Below, piece after piece: positions 42,953-52,122 of a DNA stretch of 64,000 nucleotides. The notes under the pieces were generated by a model, which saw only the letters and a program-made list of their open reading frames with translations, was not told where the DNA came from and searched no databases. Numbering within the stretch: position 1 is the first letter of the stretch; every line of letters begins with the position of its first letter. Source of the DNA: Bifidobacterium sp. ESL0728 (GTDB taxonomy: Bacteria > Actinomycetota > Actinomycetes > Actinomycetales > Bifidobacteriaceae); assembly GCF_029392015.1 (NCBI RefSeq), contig NZ_CP113925.1, positions 1,860,001 through 1,924,000 of the forward strand, given 5' to 3'. A program made the translations under genes and the position numbers.

Positions 42953-44017
42953 CTAGTTTGCTGTGCAATGAGGCAGACTGTCGGCCTTGCCTTGGCCGAT
43001 GGCGACCAGAGAACGGTAAGCCTCATCCAGCGTCGAAACCTTGACATCGCGCAAGCCGTTGGGCACATGGCCCACGACTTCGTCGCAATTGGCGGCAGGG
43101 GCAAGGAAGTAGGTGGCGCCGTCGCGCTTGGCCGCGAGCATTTTCAACTGAATACCGCCGATTTTGCCGACCTTGCCTTTGCCGTCGATGGTGCCGGTGC
43201 CTGCTATCGTCTTGCCACCGGTCTCGTCGACCGGGGTGAGCTTGTTGATGACACCCAGCGCATACATCATGCCGGCAGACGGGCCGCCGATATCTTCGAC
43301 GTGCATTTCCACCTTGGCACTGGATGCTCCAGCAATCTTGTGTTTGCGCGCGAAAGCGAGCGCCGCTGTACTGGCGGAATCCTGGGAACCGGTCATCTGC
43401 TTGGTGGCGGTCTTTTTATATTCCTGGGAGCTCTGGCCGACGGGGAAGACGGCCTCACTGGGCATGACCTGCTGCTGGGGGTCGATCCATGCGATCAGGG
43501 TCTGGATGCCGAGCGCCGGAGAACCGGGCACGCCCTGCGCGTTGACGGTGAGCAGCAGCAGTTTGCCACGGCTTTTGTGGGTGGTTGCGTCGGTGATGGC
43601 GATAACCTCTTTACCGTCCGCCTTGCCCAGCACGTCCTGGGTAGGGCCGGGCGTTTCGATGACGTAGGGGCTGGGGAGCAGCAATACCAGAAAACACAGC
43701 ACCGCACAGATAAGCCCTGCAAAATAGCGCAAGGAATGACGCGAGCAGTAGCGGGTGAAGCGATGCCAGAGCCCGAGGTGGCTGCGAGCCGACATGGCAG
43801 TTTCGCCGCCCTCGTCGCCGGTATCGAAAAGAACATCGCCGTCGATATCGTTTGGATTCCCAGCACTCCCCTCGGCGCCGCTGCTCGTATCGGACGCATT
43901 GATAATACTGTTGAAATCGTCGCCTGCCACGGAAGGCGAATCCGCGACGCCTTCTGTCGCCTGCGCTATCGGCGTCTGATCGCTGGAATGCCCTTGGTCC
44001 TGATTGCTGCCTGCCAT
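42953..44017 (-). CDS. YlbL-type Lon-like (S16) membrane protease lacking a visible PDZ domain
   Basis: 354 residues. An acidic leader of about 85 residues precedes one membrane helix (FAGLICAVLCFLVLLLPSPYV), then ETPGPTQDVLG as in YlbL proteins, and a C-terminal Lon-type protease domain. The catalytic Ser is in EDIGGPSAGMMYALG and the Lys in DGKGKVGKIGG. YlbL relatives cleave envelope proteins. Between GKLLLLTV and the protease domain there are only ~110 residues and no GLxxGDxI-type PDZ motif, unlike the mycobacterial homologue as I remember it. GGTGAG precedes the ATG. Confidence 0.8.
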   Translation of the reverse strand: MAGSNQDQGHSSDQTPIAQATEGVADSPSVAGDDFNSIINASDTSSGAEGSAGNPNDIDGDVLFDTGDEGGETAMSARSHLGLWHRFTRYCSRHSLRYFAGLICAVLCFLVLLLPSPYVIETPGPTQDVLGKADGKEVIAITDATTHKSRGKLLLLTVNAQGVPGSPALGIQTLIAWIDPQQQVMPSEAVFPVGQSSQEYKKTATKQMTGSQDSASTAALAFARKHKIAGASSAKVEMHVEDIGGPSAGMMYALGVINKLTPVDETGGKTIAGTGTIDGKGKVGKIGGIQLKMLAAKRDGATYFLAPAANCDEVVGHVPNGLRDVKVSTLDEAYRSLVAIGQGKADSLPHCTAN

Positions 44018-44383
44018 AACTCACCAGTATGCTGCCTCGTCCAGACTCTTGGGCGGCGGACCGGCAACAATGCCACAGCTTCGTCAAGCAACCACGCCAA
44101 ATCGTCCACACCAACCACGAACCGGAACAATCGCGACACTCAAACACCACCCAACGCAGCAAATCATCCACTTGCACGGAATAGCGAAAACGGCGAAAAC
44201 GAACATTGTGCAGCCGCCAAACAATCAAGAAACGACGGGCGAGGCAACCTGCCGCAATGCCGGTACGCGATTCTCCTCAGACAGCGGAAGATTTGGCCGA
44301 TAAGACCATAGAAGACCATAATATGGAATCAACATACGCACGCTATATTGCTTAATAGGGCTTCAAGATAAAGGACAATACCG
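44018..44383. other. Intergenic region between divergent genes
   Basis: 366 bases between the YlbL-like protease and the DUF2342 gene. Open frames here have no ribosome-binding site or recognisable product. The rightmost part (TATATTGCTTAATAGGGC) may contain the DUF2342 promoter. Confidence 0.4.
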
Positions 44384-46045
44384 ATGGACGAAAACGCGAT
44401 ACATCAATGGCTGATCGATTGCTTCGGTCAGATACAGGGCGACATGGCCTTCCAACAGCTGAACGCTCTGCCCGACGCGGTCAAAGACCAGCTCCTCGGT
44501 CAGGATCCGACCAAGCTGCCCAAACCCGCGGAAGTGAAAGCGCTGATGAACGCATTCACTACCAGCGGTCTCAACACGGTAGGTGACATGCAGCAGAGCG
44601 CGGACCAGGGGCCGGTCAACGTGAAGCTGGCAACCTCCCTGGCCCTGGCCATCGCCAACGACGAAGGCAGCGAGCAGACCGTCAGCGCAAGTGAAGGCGA
44701 AGCCGTGCGGCAGGCGATGAGCGAGGCGAATCTTTGGCTCGACACCGCCAGCAGCATCGACCCGGCACCGGGCGAGCCGCAGGTCTTCACCCGCGCCGAT
44801 TGGGTGAACGCGACAGTCGATTCCTGGGCGAAATTCGCCAGCCCGGTCGAGCAATCCATGAGCGATGCACTTTCCAGCGTCGTTTCGGAGCGTTTCGGAG
44901 ATGCCTTTGGAGATGGCGAAATCGCCGGAATCTTCGCCGGCCCCGTTCCTGTGCCGATTCCGGACAACATGAAAGATCCGGCCAACCTCATCAAGATTCT
45001 CGGCAACACGGCTTTCTCCACGCAGCTCGGGCATGCAGCCGGCCAGCTTTCGCACGAGGTGCGCGGCAGTTTCGACCAAGGCATCGCCTTGCAGAAAAAT
45101 CCTGCCGGCGCGCTGATCGCCCAGAACTCCATCGAATATGCCAAGACGCTGGAAATCGACCAGTCCGAGGTGCTCGCTTTCCTGGCGCTTGAGGAAGTGG
45201 CCCACGCCCGCCTCTTCGCCCACGTGCCGTGGCTCATGCCCCGTTTCGAGGCCCTGATCGGCAAGTACGCGCGCGGCATCAATATCGATCTGGACGCCAT
45301 GGAAGAGCAATTGCGCGACGCAACCTCGATGGACCCTGATTCGATTTCCGGAGCCGTGGACCTCACCAAGGTCGGCATTGCCGACACCCCGGAGCAGAAA
45401 GAGGCGCTCGAAAGCCTTGAAACGCTTCTGGCCCTGGTCGAAGGCTGGGTCGATGCGGTGACATGGAAGGCCGGAGTAGCCCATATTCCGCATATCGAGC
45501 AGCTACGCGAGATGCTGCGCCGCGAGCGCGCCGTCGGCGGACCGGCGGAACGCACCTTCGAAAACCTGCTCGGCATGGAATTGCGCCCCAAGCGCATGCG
45601 CGAGGCTGCAGACATCTGGGAGAAGATCGGCGCCGAAGAGGGCGACAAGGCCCGCGACGAGAAGTGGTCTCACCCAGACCTGCTGCCGAAGTTGCCGGAT
45701 GCCAGCGGCGAGAAAACGGAAATCGCCGAAACGGGAACCTCGGAATCCCGTAACAATACGAATCCGGACGCGAACATCACCACGTTTGCCGCCGATGGCA
45801 CCAATACCTCAGCAAGCAAGCCCGGCATCGACTGGGACGCCGAACTCGAGAAACTGCTCGACGCGCAGGGCGATGACGATGAGAGCGCTGATGATGCCGA
45901 CGGAATCGATAAAGACGGCGACGGGAAGGACAAGAACAACGGTTCGTCGAAGCCTGACGATTCGCAGAAACCCGATAACACAAACGGAACAACCGGGAAT
46001 GCCGATGGCAGTGAATCCGATGAAAGCGACAACCCACAAGGCTGA
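44384..46045 (+). CDS. Zinc-dependent metalloprotease-like protein (DUF2342 family)
   Basis: 553 residues. The family core lies in residues 120-430, with LGHAAGQLSHEVRGSFDQG and the signature EEVAHARLFAHVPWLMPRFE (HxRLF, about residue 270), and WVDAVTWKAG. The last ~130 residues are acidic and low-complexity (Asp/Glu/Asn/Ser). The family is common in actinobacteria and classed as putative hydrolases; no substrate is known. AAGGAC lies before the ATG. Confidence 0.8.
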   Translation: MDENAIHQWLIDCFGQIQGDMAFQQLNALPDAVKDQLLGQDPTKLPKPAEVKALMNAFTTSGLNTVGDMQQSADQGPVNVKLATSLALAIANDEGSEQTVSASEGEAVRQAMSEANLWLDTASSIDPAPGEPQVFTRADWVNATVDSWAKFASPVEQSMSDALSSVVSERFGDAFGDGEIAGIFAGPVPVPIPDNMKDPANLIKILGNTAFSTQLGHAAGQLSHEVRGSFDQGIALQKNPAGALIAQNSIEYAKTLEIDQSEVLAFLALEEVAHARLFAHVPWLMPRFEALIGKYARGINIDLDAMEEQLRDATSMDPDSISGAVDLTKVGIADTPEQKEALESLETLLALVEGWVDAVTWKAGVAHIPHIEQLREMLRRERAVGGPAERTFENLLGMELRPKRMREAADIWEKIGAEEGDKARDEKWSHPDLLPKLPDASGEKTEIAETGTSESRNNTNPDANITTFAADGTNTSASKPGIDWDAELEKLLDAQGDDDESADDADGIDKDGDGKDKNNGSSKPDDSQKPDNTNGTTGNADGSESDESDNPQG

Positions 46046-46096
46046 AAGCACAACTGCCAAACCGTTTAAAGACGAAATTGAACGCTGAAACGGCAG

Positions 46097-46138
46097 AAAG
46101 GTCGTTATCGACTTGTTACAAGTCGATAACGACCTTTC
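46097..46138. terminator. Strong bidirectional terminator
   Basis: AAAGGTCGTTATCGACTT pairs with its exact complement across a three-base loop, then TTCTT. It lies between the convergent DUF2342 and helicase genes. Confidence 0.9.
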
Positions 46139-46208
46139 TTATTGCCTTACCCTCGCTCACTATTATCGATCGGTGTTGAATACAATGCACCTGTCGAATC
46201 ATCAGAAC

Positions 46209-47711
46209 TTACCAGAAACGGCTCGGGTTGCGCGAGAAGGTCGAGGCACCATCCTTGCTGCGCGCGTAGGAAAGATGCAAGGAATCCTCGGCACGGGTCA
46301 CGGCCACATAGAAAAGCCGGCGCTCCTCTTCCAAAGCCTCCCCCGGCGCGGGCGAACCATATGGCAGCAGGCCTTCCGAGCAGCCGATGATGAAGACATG
46401 CTTGAATTCCAAACCCTTCGCTGCATGAATCGAAGAAATCATGACCCCGGGTTCGCGCCTGCTGGCCAAGATTTCCATGGCTTCACGTCGGCTCTCGTTA
46501 TCATCTTCAAGCACCGTGTCCGCTCCGCTCGCGTCACGACGGGTACGGTACGGGATTCCCAGTGATTTCAAGGCCTTGCAGACCACCTGCTGCTGGGCGT
46601 TGAGCCGTGTCAAAACCGCGCATTGCGAAGGTTTCGACCCTGAAGCGACGAATTGGGCGATACGCTTGGCCACGCCCTGCGCCTCCTCCTCATCGCTTTC
46701 GTAGGCGTTTTTGACCACGCGCATGCCCTCGCTTTTATTTCTTGCGGAAACCAGGCGCAGGTATTGGTCGCGGTCGGGAGCCGCGGCAAGCACACGGTTG
46801 GCCATCGAAACGACCTGGGGAGTGGAACGGTAATCGATATTGAGGTTGATGTCGGCGGAAAGTCTGCCGAACTCCTCTGCAAAATTGTTGAGGTCATAGC
46901 TGGAAGCCCCTGCAAACGAATAGATCGTCTGAGCCGGGTCGCCCACCACGCATACGTTGCGGTTGCTTCCCAACCACAGATCCATCAGGCGGTGCTGCAA
47001 GGGCGAGACGTCCTGGTACTCGTCGACGGTGAGCCAGCCGACCGATTGCCGGATCTGCGCGGCCTGCTCGTCGAAGGCCTCAAGCACATGGCAGTCCAGC
47101 AGCAGAATGTCGTTGAAATCCATCTCGCCGCGCGAGGTCTTTTCTTGCTCGTAGGCCGTGTAGACGTCCGTGAAACGTTGCGGATCGAGCTCTGCGGGAG
47201 GCAGACGATGGGTCGCCGCGCACACGCGTCCGTAATCCTCAGGGGCTATAAGCGAAACCTTCGCCCAGTTGATTTCGGCCAAGAGATTACGCATGGCGAT
47301 GCCATCGTATTGATCGGTCCCCGTGGCCCGTTTGAGCGCCCGTGCCATGATTTCCTGCGCATCCTCAATGACATGCGGAAACGGGGCGTCGCTCACGTCG
47401 TACCAGACCTTGCGCAACTGGTGCAACGCGGCGGAATGGAAGGTGGCCGCGGTGACCTTGCCGCCCACACCGAGAGCGGCCAGACGCTGCTTCATCTCGT
47501 CGGCGGCCTTCACCGAAAACGTCACTGCGAGGGCACGGCTTGCGTCCCACTCACCTTTGGCGCAACCGTAGGCGATGCGACGGGTGACGGTTCGCGTCTT
47601 GCCCGCACCGGCTCCGGCGATGATGCGAACCGGACCGTCAAGGGCGCTGGCAGCGGCACGTTGGGCGTCGTCAAGTCCTTCAAGCATCTTATCGGCATCA
47701 ATGGTGGTCAT
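46209..47711 (-). CDS. UvrD/Rep-type superfamily 1 DNA helicase
   Basis: 500 residues. Walker A is AGAGAGKTRT (about residue 35); helicase motif II reads VDEYQDVSPLQ, motif III VGDPAQTIYSFAGAS, motif IV region NYRSTPQV-like DYRSTPQV, motif V SIHAAKGLEFKHVFIIG and motif VI VAVTRAEDSLHL. It is shorter than the ~700-residue mycobacterial UvrD2 and lacks its C-terminal HRDC-type part. Its role is unwinding during repair. The gene diverges from the phosphotransferase-like gene. Confidence 0.88.
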   Translation of the reverse strand: MTTIDADKMLEGLDDAQRAAASALDGPVRIIAGAGAGKTRTVTRRIAYGCAKGEWDASRALAVTFSVKAADEMKQRLAALGVGGKVTAATFHSAALHQLRKVWYDVSDAPFPHVIEDAQEIMARALKRATGTDQYDGIAMRNLLAEINWAKVSLIAPEDYGRVCAATHRLPPAELDPQRFTDVYTAYEQEKTSRGEMDFNDILLLDCHVLEAFDEQAAQIRQSVGWLTVDEYQDVSPLQHRLMDLWLGSNRNVCVVGDPAQTIYSFAGASSYDLNNFAEEFGRLSADINLNIDYRSTPQVVSMANRVLAAAPDRDQYLRLVSARNKSEGMRVVKNAYESDEEEAQGVAKRIAQFVASGSKPSQCAVLTRLNAQQQVVCKALKSLGIPYRTRRDASGADTVLEDDNESRREAMEILASRREPGVMISSIHAAKGLEFKHVFIIGCSEGLLPYGSPAPGEALEEERRLFYVAVTRAEDSLHLSYARSKDGASTFSRNPSRFW

Positions 47712-47803
47712 GTCTACTCATTGTGCCAGCCGCACCCGATAGCCGGCCAACGCCTTGAAAGCGCGCAAACTCTAGGACATAGGGGTGTATTAATCTGGTA
47801 GAT

Positions 47804-49696
47804 GTGACTTTACGAAGCAAGTTTATGCTGGCGGCCCTCGCCTCAGCCGCCATGCCTGATACCTCCATGGCCGGGGTATGCGAACACAACCGCAGCGACA
47901 AGGCCGACAATGATGCCGGCATCGATTACGCGGTGGTGCAAGACACCGCGGGACGGCAGTACGACGTGTTCGTATCCAGCGAACCGAAAGGCAAGAAGCT
48001 TCTCGCCGGACGTGCCAAAGCGGCGAAAGTTCTCGCCAAATCCCACGAAATGAGCGGTTTGGGCTTCGCCGTGGACCGCGCGCTGGCGTTCAGTTCGGCG
48101 GGGACCGGCAGCAAGACCGGTAAGAACTCGGTCCTGGTCTCCCCGCACATCGAAGGAGAGCCGCGCCAACTCGATTTGCTGACCCTTCAGGACGCCGCAA
48201 GCGTAGGCACCGCCATCGGCGCTATCCACCGTCAGCGCACCGATTTTTTGACCGTCGCGAAATATCCGGCGTTCACCACCGGGCAGATTCGCGCCCAGCT
48301 GACCGGCTGGATCAAGCGCCTGCAGCAGGCCGGCCACGTGCCGCCCGCCATCACTTCCAGCTGGGCGAAGATCATCGAGACCGACGGCCTGTGGTCGTTC
48401 TCCACAACCCTGACCCACGGAGGGTTCGAGGACGGCGATTTCCTCTTCGCCGGCTCCACCATCACCAAAGTGGGCAACTGGCAGGACATGCAGGTCAACG
48501 ATCCTGCACGTGATCTGGCCTGGATGTTCGCCAAAATGGATGAAGATCATCGCAATGCGCTGATGAACGCATACGGCGGGATGATGGGCTCACGAATCGA
48601 CGATCTCATTCTCCTTCGCGCCAACCTTTGGCTGCAGATGGAGCAGGTGGGCGATTTCATCGAAGCGTTGGGACGCGCGGACAATACCAAGATTCTTCAG
48701 TTCAAGGCGCAGGTTGAGCATCTGGCCCACCAGCTGACCGTCGTGGCCAACAAGGCCGCGGGCGCCGCTACGGCAGCTTCGGCCGTCGTACCGCCGAAAG
48801 ACGATAAGACGTCTTCAAGGCCGACACGCAGCAGCTCTCGGAGAACGGACGAACAAGAAGACGAGGAAAGCGACAAGACGGGTTCCGCCGAAGTCACCAA
48901 ACTGGTCGAGGCCAGCGACAGCACCGCCGACCGTCCGGTACATTTCAAGCCCTCTGGTGCGTACGCCTTAGACGAAGAGGACGACGACCGCACCGACGAC
49001 ACGCAGAAACCCGCCATGGAGGCCAAACCGCTCTACCCCAATATGCCCAACCCTTCGTCTTCCGCGACGATGATATTGGCCGAAGCCAAAAAGAACTTTG
49101 GCCCTGACGATGACGATACCGACGCTGATGACATTGCCAAACGCAACGAAGCCGAGAACCTTCCCGAAGCCCAAGCTCAAGACAATCAGGACGAAACCGG
49201 GAAAGCCAAGGTCTCGTGGCATGTCCAGTATTCGAGGGAAGACGAGACCTACAGCGGAGCCGCAAAGAAGGACAAGATCGACCATGACGCGCCCACGGCT
49301 TTGATTCCCCTGCTCGAACAGGAGCAGCGGGCTTTGCATGACGCTCAGATGGGGCTTGAAGAGGCCGAGGAAAAGGCGGAAAAGGAACGTTCTGCCTCGA
49401 GAACCGATATGAAGGCCCAGGACGATCAGGGTGATGAGGACGCGTCGGAATCCGAAATCGTCAAAGAGCTTGATGACGCGGCCGCACAAGATGATGCCGA
49501 CAAATCCGATGACGCGGTGGCCGAAGCCATATCGTCGTCCGATGAAATTTCCACCGATTCGGACGATTCGGACGATTCGGACGATACAGACGATCCGGAT
49601 GATTCCCACGATTCCGACAGTTCCGCCCATCCCAAAGATCTCGGCGATGCCAAGAGCACGAACAAAAGCGACGAACCAAGAAGCTCTTCGGACTGA
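47804..49696 (+). CDS. Aminoglycoside-phosphotransferase-fold protein with altered active site and acidic tail
   Basis: 630 residues. The first ~320 follow the APH/macrolide-kinase fold: N-lobe strands (YAVVQDTAGRQYDVFVSS), SPHIEGEP, and a catalytic loop where LTHGGFEDGDF stands in place of HGDxxxxN, then KVGNWQDMQVNDPARDLAWMF in place of a DW/DF metal site. The catalytic Asp is thus Gly and the metal Asp is Asn. The C-terminal ~300 residues are extremely acidic and Ser/Asp-rich, probably disordered. I infer a pseudokinase or binding protein. The GTG start at 47804 lacks a clear ribosome-binding site. Confidence 0.7.
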   Translation: MTLRSKFMLAALASAAMPDTSMAGVCEHNRSDKADNDAGIDYAVVQDTAGRQYDVFVSSEPKGKKLLAGRAKAAKVLAKSHEMSGLGFAVDRALAFSSAGTGSKTGKNSVLVSPHIEGEPRQLDLLTLQDAASVGTAIGAIHRQRTDFLTVAKYPAFTTGQIRAQLTGWIKRLQQAGHVPPAITSSWAKIIETDGLWSFSTTLTHGGFEDGDFLFAGSTITKVGNWQDMQVNDPARDLAWMFAKMDEDHRNALMNAYGGMMGSRIDDLILLRANLWLQMEQVGDFIEALGRADNTKILQFKAQVEHLAHQLTVVANKAAGAATAASAVVPPKDDKTSSRPTRSSSRRTDEQEDEESDKTGSAEVTKLVEASDSTADRPVHFKPSGAYALDEEDDDRTDDTQKPAMEAKPLYPNMPNPSSSATMILAEAKKNFGPDDDDTDADDIAKRNEAENLPEAQAQDNQDETGKAKVSWHVQYSREDETYSGAAKKDKIDHDAPTALIPLLEQEQRALHDAQMGLEEAEEKAEKERSASRTDMKAQDDQGDEDASESEIVKELDDAAAQDDADKSDDAVAEAISSSDEISTDSDDSDDSDDTDDPDDSHDSDSSAHPKDLGDAKSTNKSDEPRSSSD

Positions 49697-49855
49697 GCCG
49701 AAATCCGTTCGTCCGGCAGAAGTCAAAACCCGACGGAACCAGTGCGGCCTGTTCGCTCGCCAGTGGACAAGCCAAGAAATCCTAGCCAGAAGCGTAATGA
49801 CCAGTCTTCGGGCACAATAAAACCTAAGAACATTTTCAACAGAAAGAGGCAACAC

Positions 49856-50080
49856 ATGGATGTCGAACTCGGAATTCAGAACGTGGCGCGGCCGATCAAT
49901 TTCACCACTGATGAGAGCGCCGATAAGATCAGCAAGAAAATCGCGCAGGCCGTAGCCACTCACGAACCAATCGACCTGGTCGACGACAAGGACCGTCATA
50001 TCGTGGTGCCGGCCGGCGCTCTGGGTTACGCCATCATCGGATCGGAAACGAAGCACGCCGTCGGTTTCGGGGCCCTTTAG
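49856..50080 (+). CDS. DUF3107 family protein
   Basis: 74 residues: MDVELGIQNVARPINFTTDE, KKIAQAVATHEPIDLVDDKD and VVPAGALGYAIIGSE cover the whole small family, which is confined to actinobacteria and has no known function. The ATG has AAAGAGG eight bases upstream; the longer open frame to the left is unsupported. A terminator follows. Confidence 0.88.
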   Translation: MDVELGIQNVARPINFTTDESADKISKKIAQAVATHEPIDLVDDKDRHIVVPAGALGYAIIGSETKHAVGFGAL

Positions 50081-50131
50081 ACGCAATAACCGCAAGTGTA
50101 TAGTTATGCTTGCGGAATAATATTCTTCGGT

Positions 50132-50180
50132 AATGCCCATTGTTTCGTGATACATATCACAAACTGGGCATTTTCTTTTT
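50132..50180 (+). terminator. Terminator of the DUF3107 gene
   Basis: Outer stem AATGCCCA / TGGGCATT, inner stem GTGAT / ATCAC, followed by TTCTTTTT. Confidence 0.75.
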
Positions 50181-50274
50181 AGACATTTTGCAACAATATT
50201 GATTACCGGTATTGATCACCGGAAAACAGCAACTCTCCGGCCAAAGGAACCGTCGCAAAACATTTTCGGCGACC

Positions 50275-51159
50275 TCAAGAAACCAGCGGAATGGCCCCAC
50301 GCTCCACAATCTGCATGACGACGCTATCGGGGGTCAGGTTCTCCCCCAGTTTGTTCGGCTTGCCGGCGCCATGCCAATCCGACCCTCCGGTAACAAGCAA
50401 CCTAAGCTCGCGAGCAAGCCCCAACAGCCGTTCGCGTTCTTCCCTTCCGTTCCCGCGGTGCCAGACTTCAAGGCCGTCCAACCCCGCATCGGCGAGTTCC
50501 CTGATCTGCGCATCGGAAAGCAGAATCCTGTTGCGGCTGTAATCAGCAGGGTGGGCGACGACACTCACCCCACCCGCCTGGCGCACCACTTGAACAACCT
50601 TGAGGGCACTCGGCGAAGGCGTCGGTATGTAATACTTGCTTGAAGACGAAATGGCTCCCGCAAAGGCATCGGAACGTGTGCGATAGAACCCGGCGGCCAC
50701 CAGGGCATCGGCCATATGCGGCCTGCCCACCGTCGTCTCGTCACCTTTTTTGGTTTGACTCATGACGTCATTCCAAGTGATGGGGAAATCCTTCGACAGG
50801 CGCGAAACCATCCGTTTGGCCCGCTTGAGGCGCGACTGTCGCGTGGAACGGAACAGGTTCACAATGCCCTCGTTTTCCGGGTCGTACTGGTAAGCCAGCA
50901 TATGCACCGAAACGCGGCGGTCCTGCGCGGTGATCTCACTGCCACGAAGCAACGGAAAACCGCAATCCTCAGCCGCTTTTTGGGCATCCTTCCACCCTGC
51001 GGTGGTATCATGGTCTGTGATTGCGGCGCCATGCAGGCCGATTGTGCATGCAAGGTCGACAAGTTCGGCAGGGGTCTTGGTACCATCGGAAAAGACCGTA
51101 TGACAGTGAAGGTCCCACCCGGAAGTCGGGCCACAATCGTTGTATTCGTCACTAGACAT
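50275..51159 (-). CDS. PHP-domain phosphoesterase (RNase AM/YciV-like)
   Basis: 294 residues. The metal-binding motifs of the PHP family are clear: DLHCHTVFSDG at the start, AAITDHDT, LRGSEIT, VHMLAY, VVAHPADY, and GSDWHG near the end. Relatives hydrolyse 3',5'-nucleoside bisphosphates or trim RNA 5' ends. ATG 51159 is chosen; TACGAT lies six bases upstream with no ribosome-binding site, suggesting leaderless translation. The open frame extends left into the divergent VKOR gene without support. Confidence 0.85.
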   Translation of the reverse strand: MSSDEYNDCGPTSGWDLHCHTVFSDGTKTPAELVDLACTIGLHGAAITDHDTTAGWKDAQKAAEDCGFPLLRGSEITAQDRRVSVHMLAYQYDPENEGIVNLFRSTRQSRLKRAKRMVSRLSKDFPITWNDVMSQTKKGDETTVGRPHMADALVAAGFYRTRSDAFAGAISSSSKYYIPTPSPSALKVVQVVRQAGGVSVVAHPADYSRNRILLSDAQIRELADAGLDGLEVWHRGNGREERERLLGLARELRLLVTGGSDWHGAGKPNKLGENLTPDSVVMQIVERGAIPLVS

Positions 51160-51226
51160 AGGTCCATCGTAGGCCCAAGAGCCTGACAGCCGATGAATGC
51201 TAGGGGAACAGAAAGCAGGGATATGC

Positions 51227-51937
51227 ATGTCGACTAAACACAGCGCTGCAGCCGTGAAGAATATGGAGAAAGTATCAGGAGACCTCAACGATCAGCAGCC
51301 CCCTACTTTGGTAGACAATCGCGAGCCCACAGGTTTCTTCCACGGGCCCATCTGGAACTACGGCATGATGTGCCTGGGCGCTGGCATCGGCCTCTTCGCT
51401 TCGCTGATGCTCGCTGCGGATACGCTGAAATTGGCTAGGAACCCGAACAAGGCTTTGGGTTGCGACGTCAACTCCGTGCTTTCCTGCTCCACCGTCGCCG
51501 AATCATGGCAGGCGGAAATCATCAAGTTCGGCGGCTTGAGCTTCCCGAACGCGTTCTTCGGCATCTGCTTCTATTCCGTTTTCGTCACCGTCGCCGTCGT
51601 CGGTGCCTGCAACGTCAAGCTTCCCTACTGGTTCTCCGCAGCAGCTTGGATCGGTGGAGTTACGTGCATTGCATATGCTTACTGGCTGATGAGCCAGTCG
51701 ATGTTCGTCATCAAGGCGCTATGCCCTTGGTGCATGACCATGATGTTCGCCACGACGATCATGTTCATGGCGCTGACACACGCAACGGTAACGGTGCAGA
51801 AGATACCTCGGAAACATTGGCGCAAGGCCCTCAACACTTACTATCGTATGCGCTATGACTGGATGGTCAACATCGTCTGGATCTTCGCCATCATCGCGCT
51901 GATCTTCGTCAAGGAAGGTGCTGCGATCTTCGCCTGA
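51227..51937 (+). CDS. Vitamin K epoxide reductase (VKOR) family membrane protein
   Basis: 236 residues. After a ~45-residue leader come about five membrane helices. Redox Cys pairs are CDVNSVLSC, in the loop after helix 1, and CPWC in a later helix (VIKALCPWCMTMMF). In actinobacteria VKOR recycles the oxidative folding catalyst (DsbA-like), replacing DsbB. No dsbA gene is adjacent. Met 51227 is preferred (CAGGG nearby); an ATG 30 bases earlier is possible. Confidence 0.88.
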   Translation: MSTKHSAAAVKNMEKVSGDLNDQQPPTLVDNREPTGFFHGPIWNYGMMCLGAGIGLFASLMLAADTLKLARNPNKALGCDVNSVLSCSTVAESWQAEIIKFGGLSFPNAFFGICFYSVFVTVAVVGACNVKLPYWFSAAAWIGGVTCIAYAYWLMSQSMFVIKALCPWCMTMMFATTIMFMALTHATVTVQKIPRKHWRKALNTYYRMRYDWMVNIVWIFAIIALIFVKEGAAIFA

Positions 51938-51958
51938 ACGGTTTCAAGCCTTTATCAG

Positions 51959-51998
51959 AAACCCGCGCGTTTGTCATTTCGGCAGACGCGCGGGTTTC
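51959..51998 (+). terminator. Terminator of the VKOR gene
   Basis: Stem AAACCCGCGCGT / ACGCGCGGGTTT with a 16-base loop, followed by CTTGTT. Confidence 0.85.
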
Positions 51999-52122
51999 TT
52001 GTTAGGTGCACGGATACCTCGTTTATTTATCTTGCGATTGTCCTTGTTCGCTTCAGCGCACCGGCACCACTTACTCATAAATCAAGCTATGCAAATGCTT
52101 ACGCGTCCAATCACCTTGTCTT

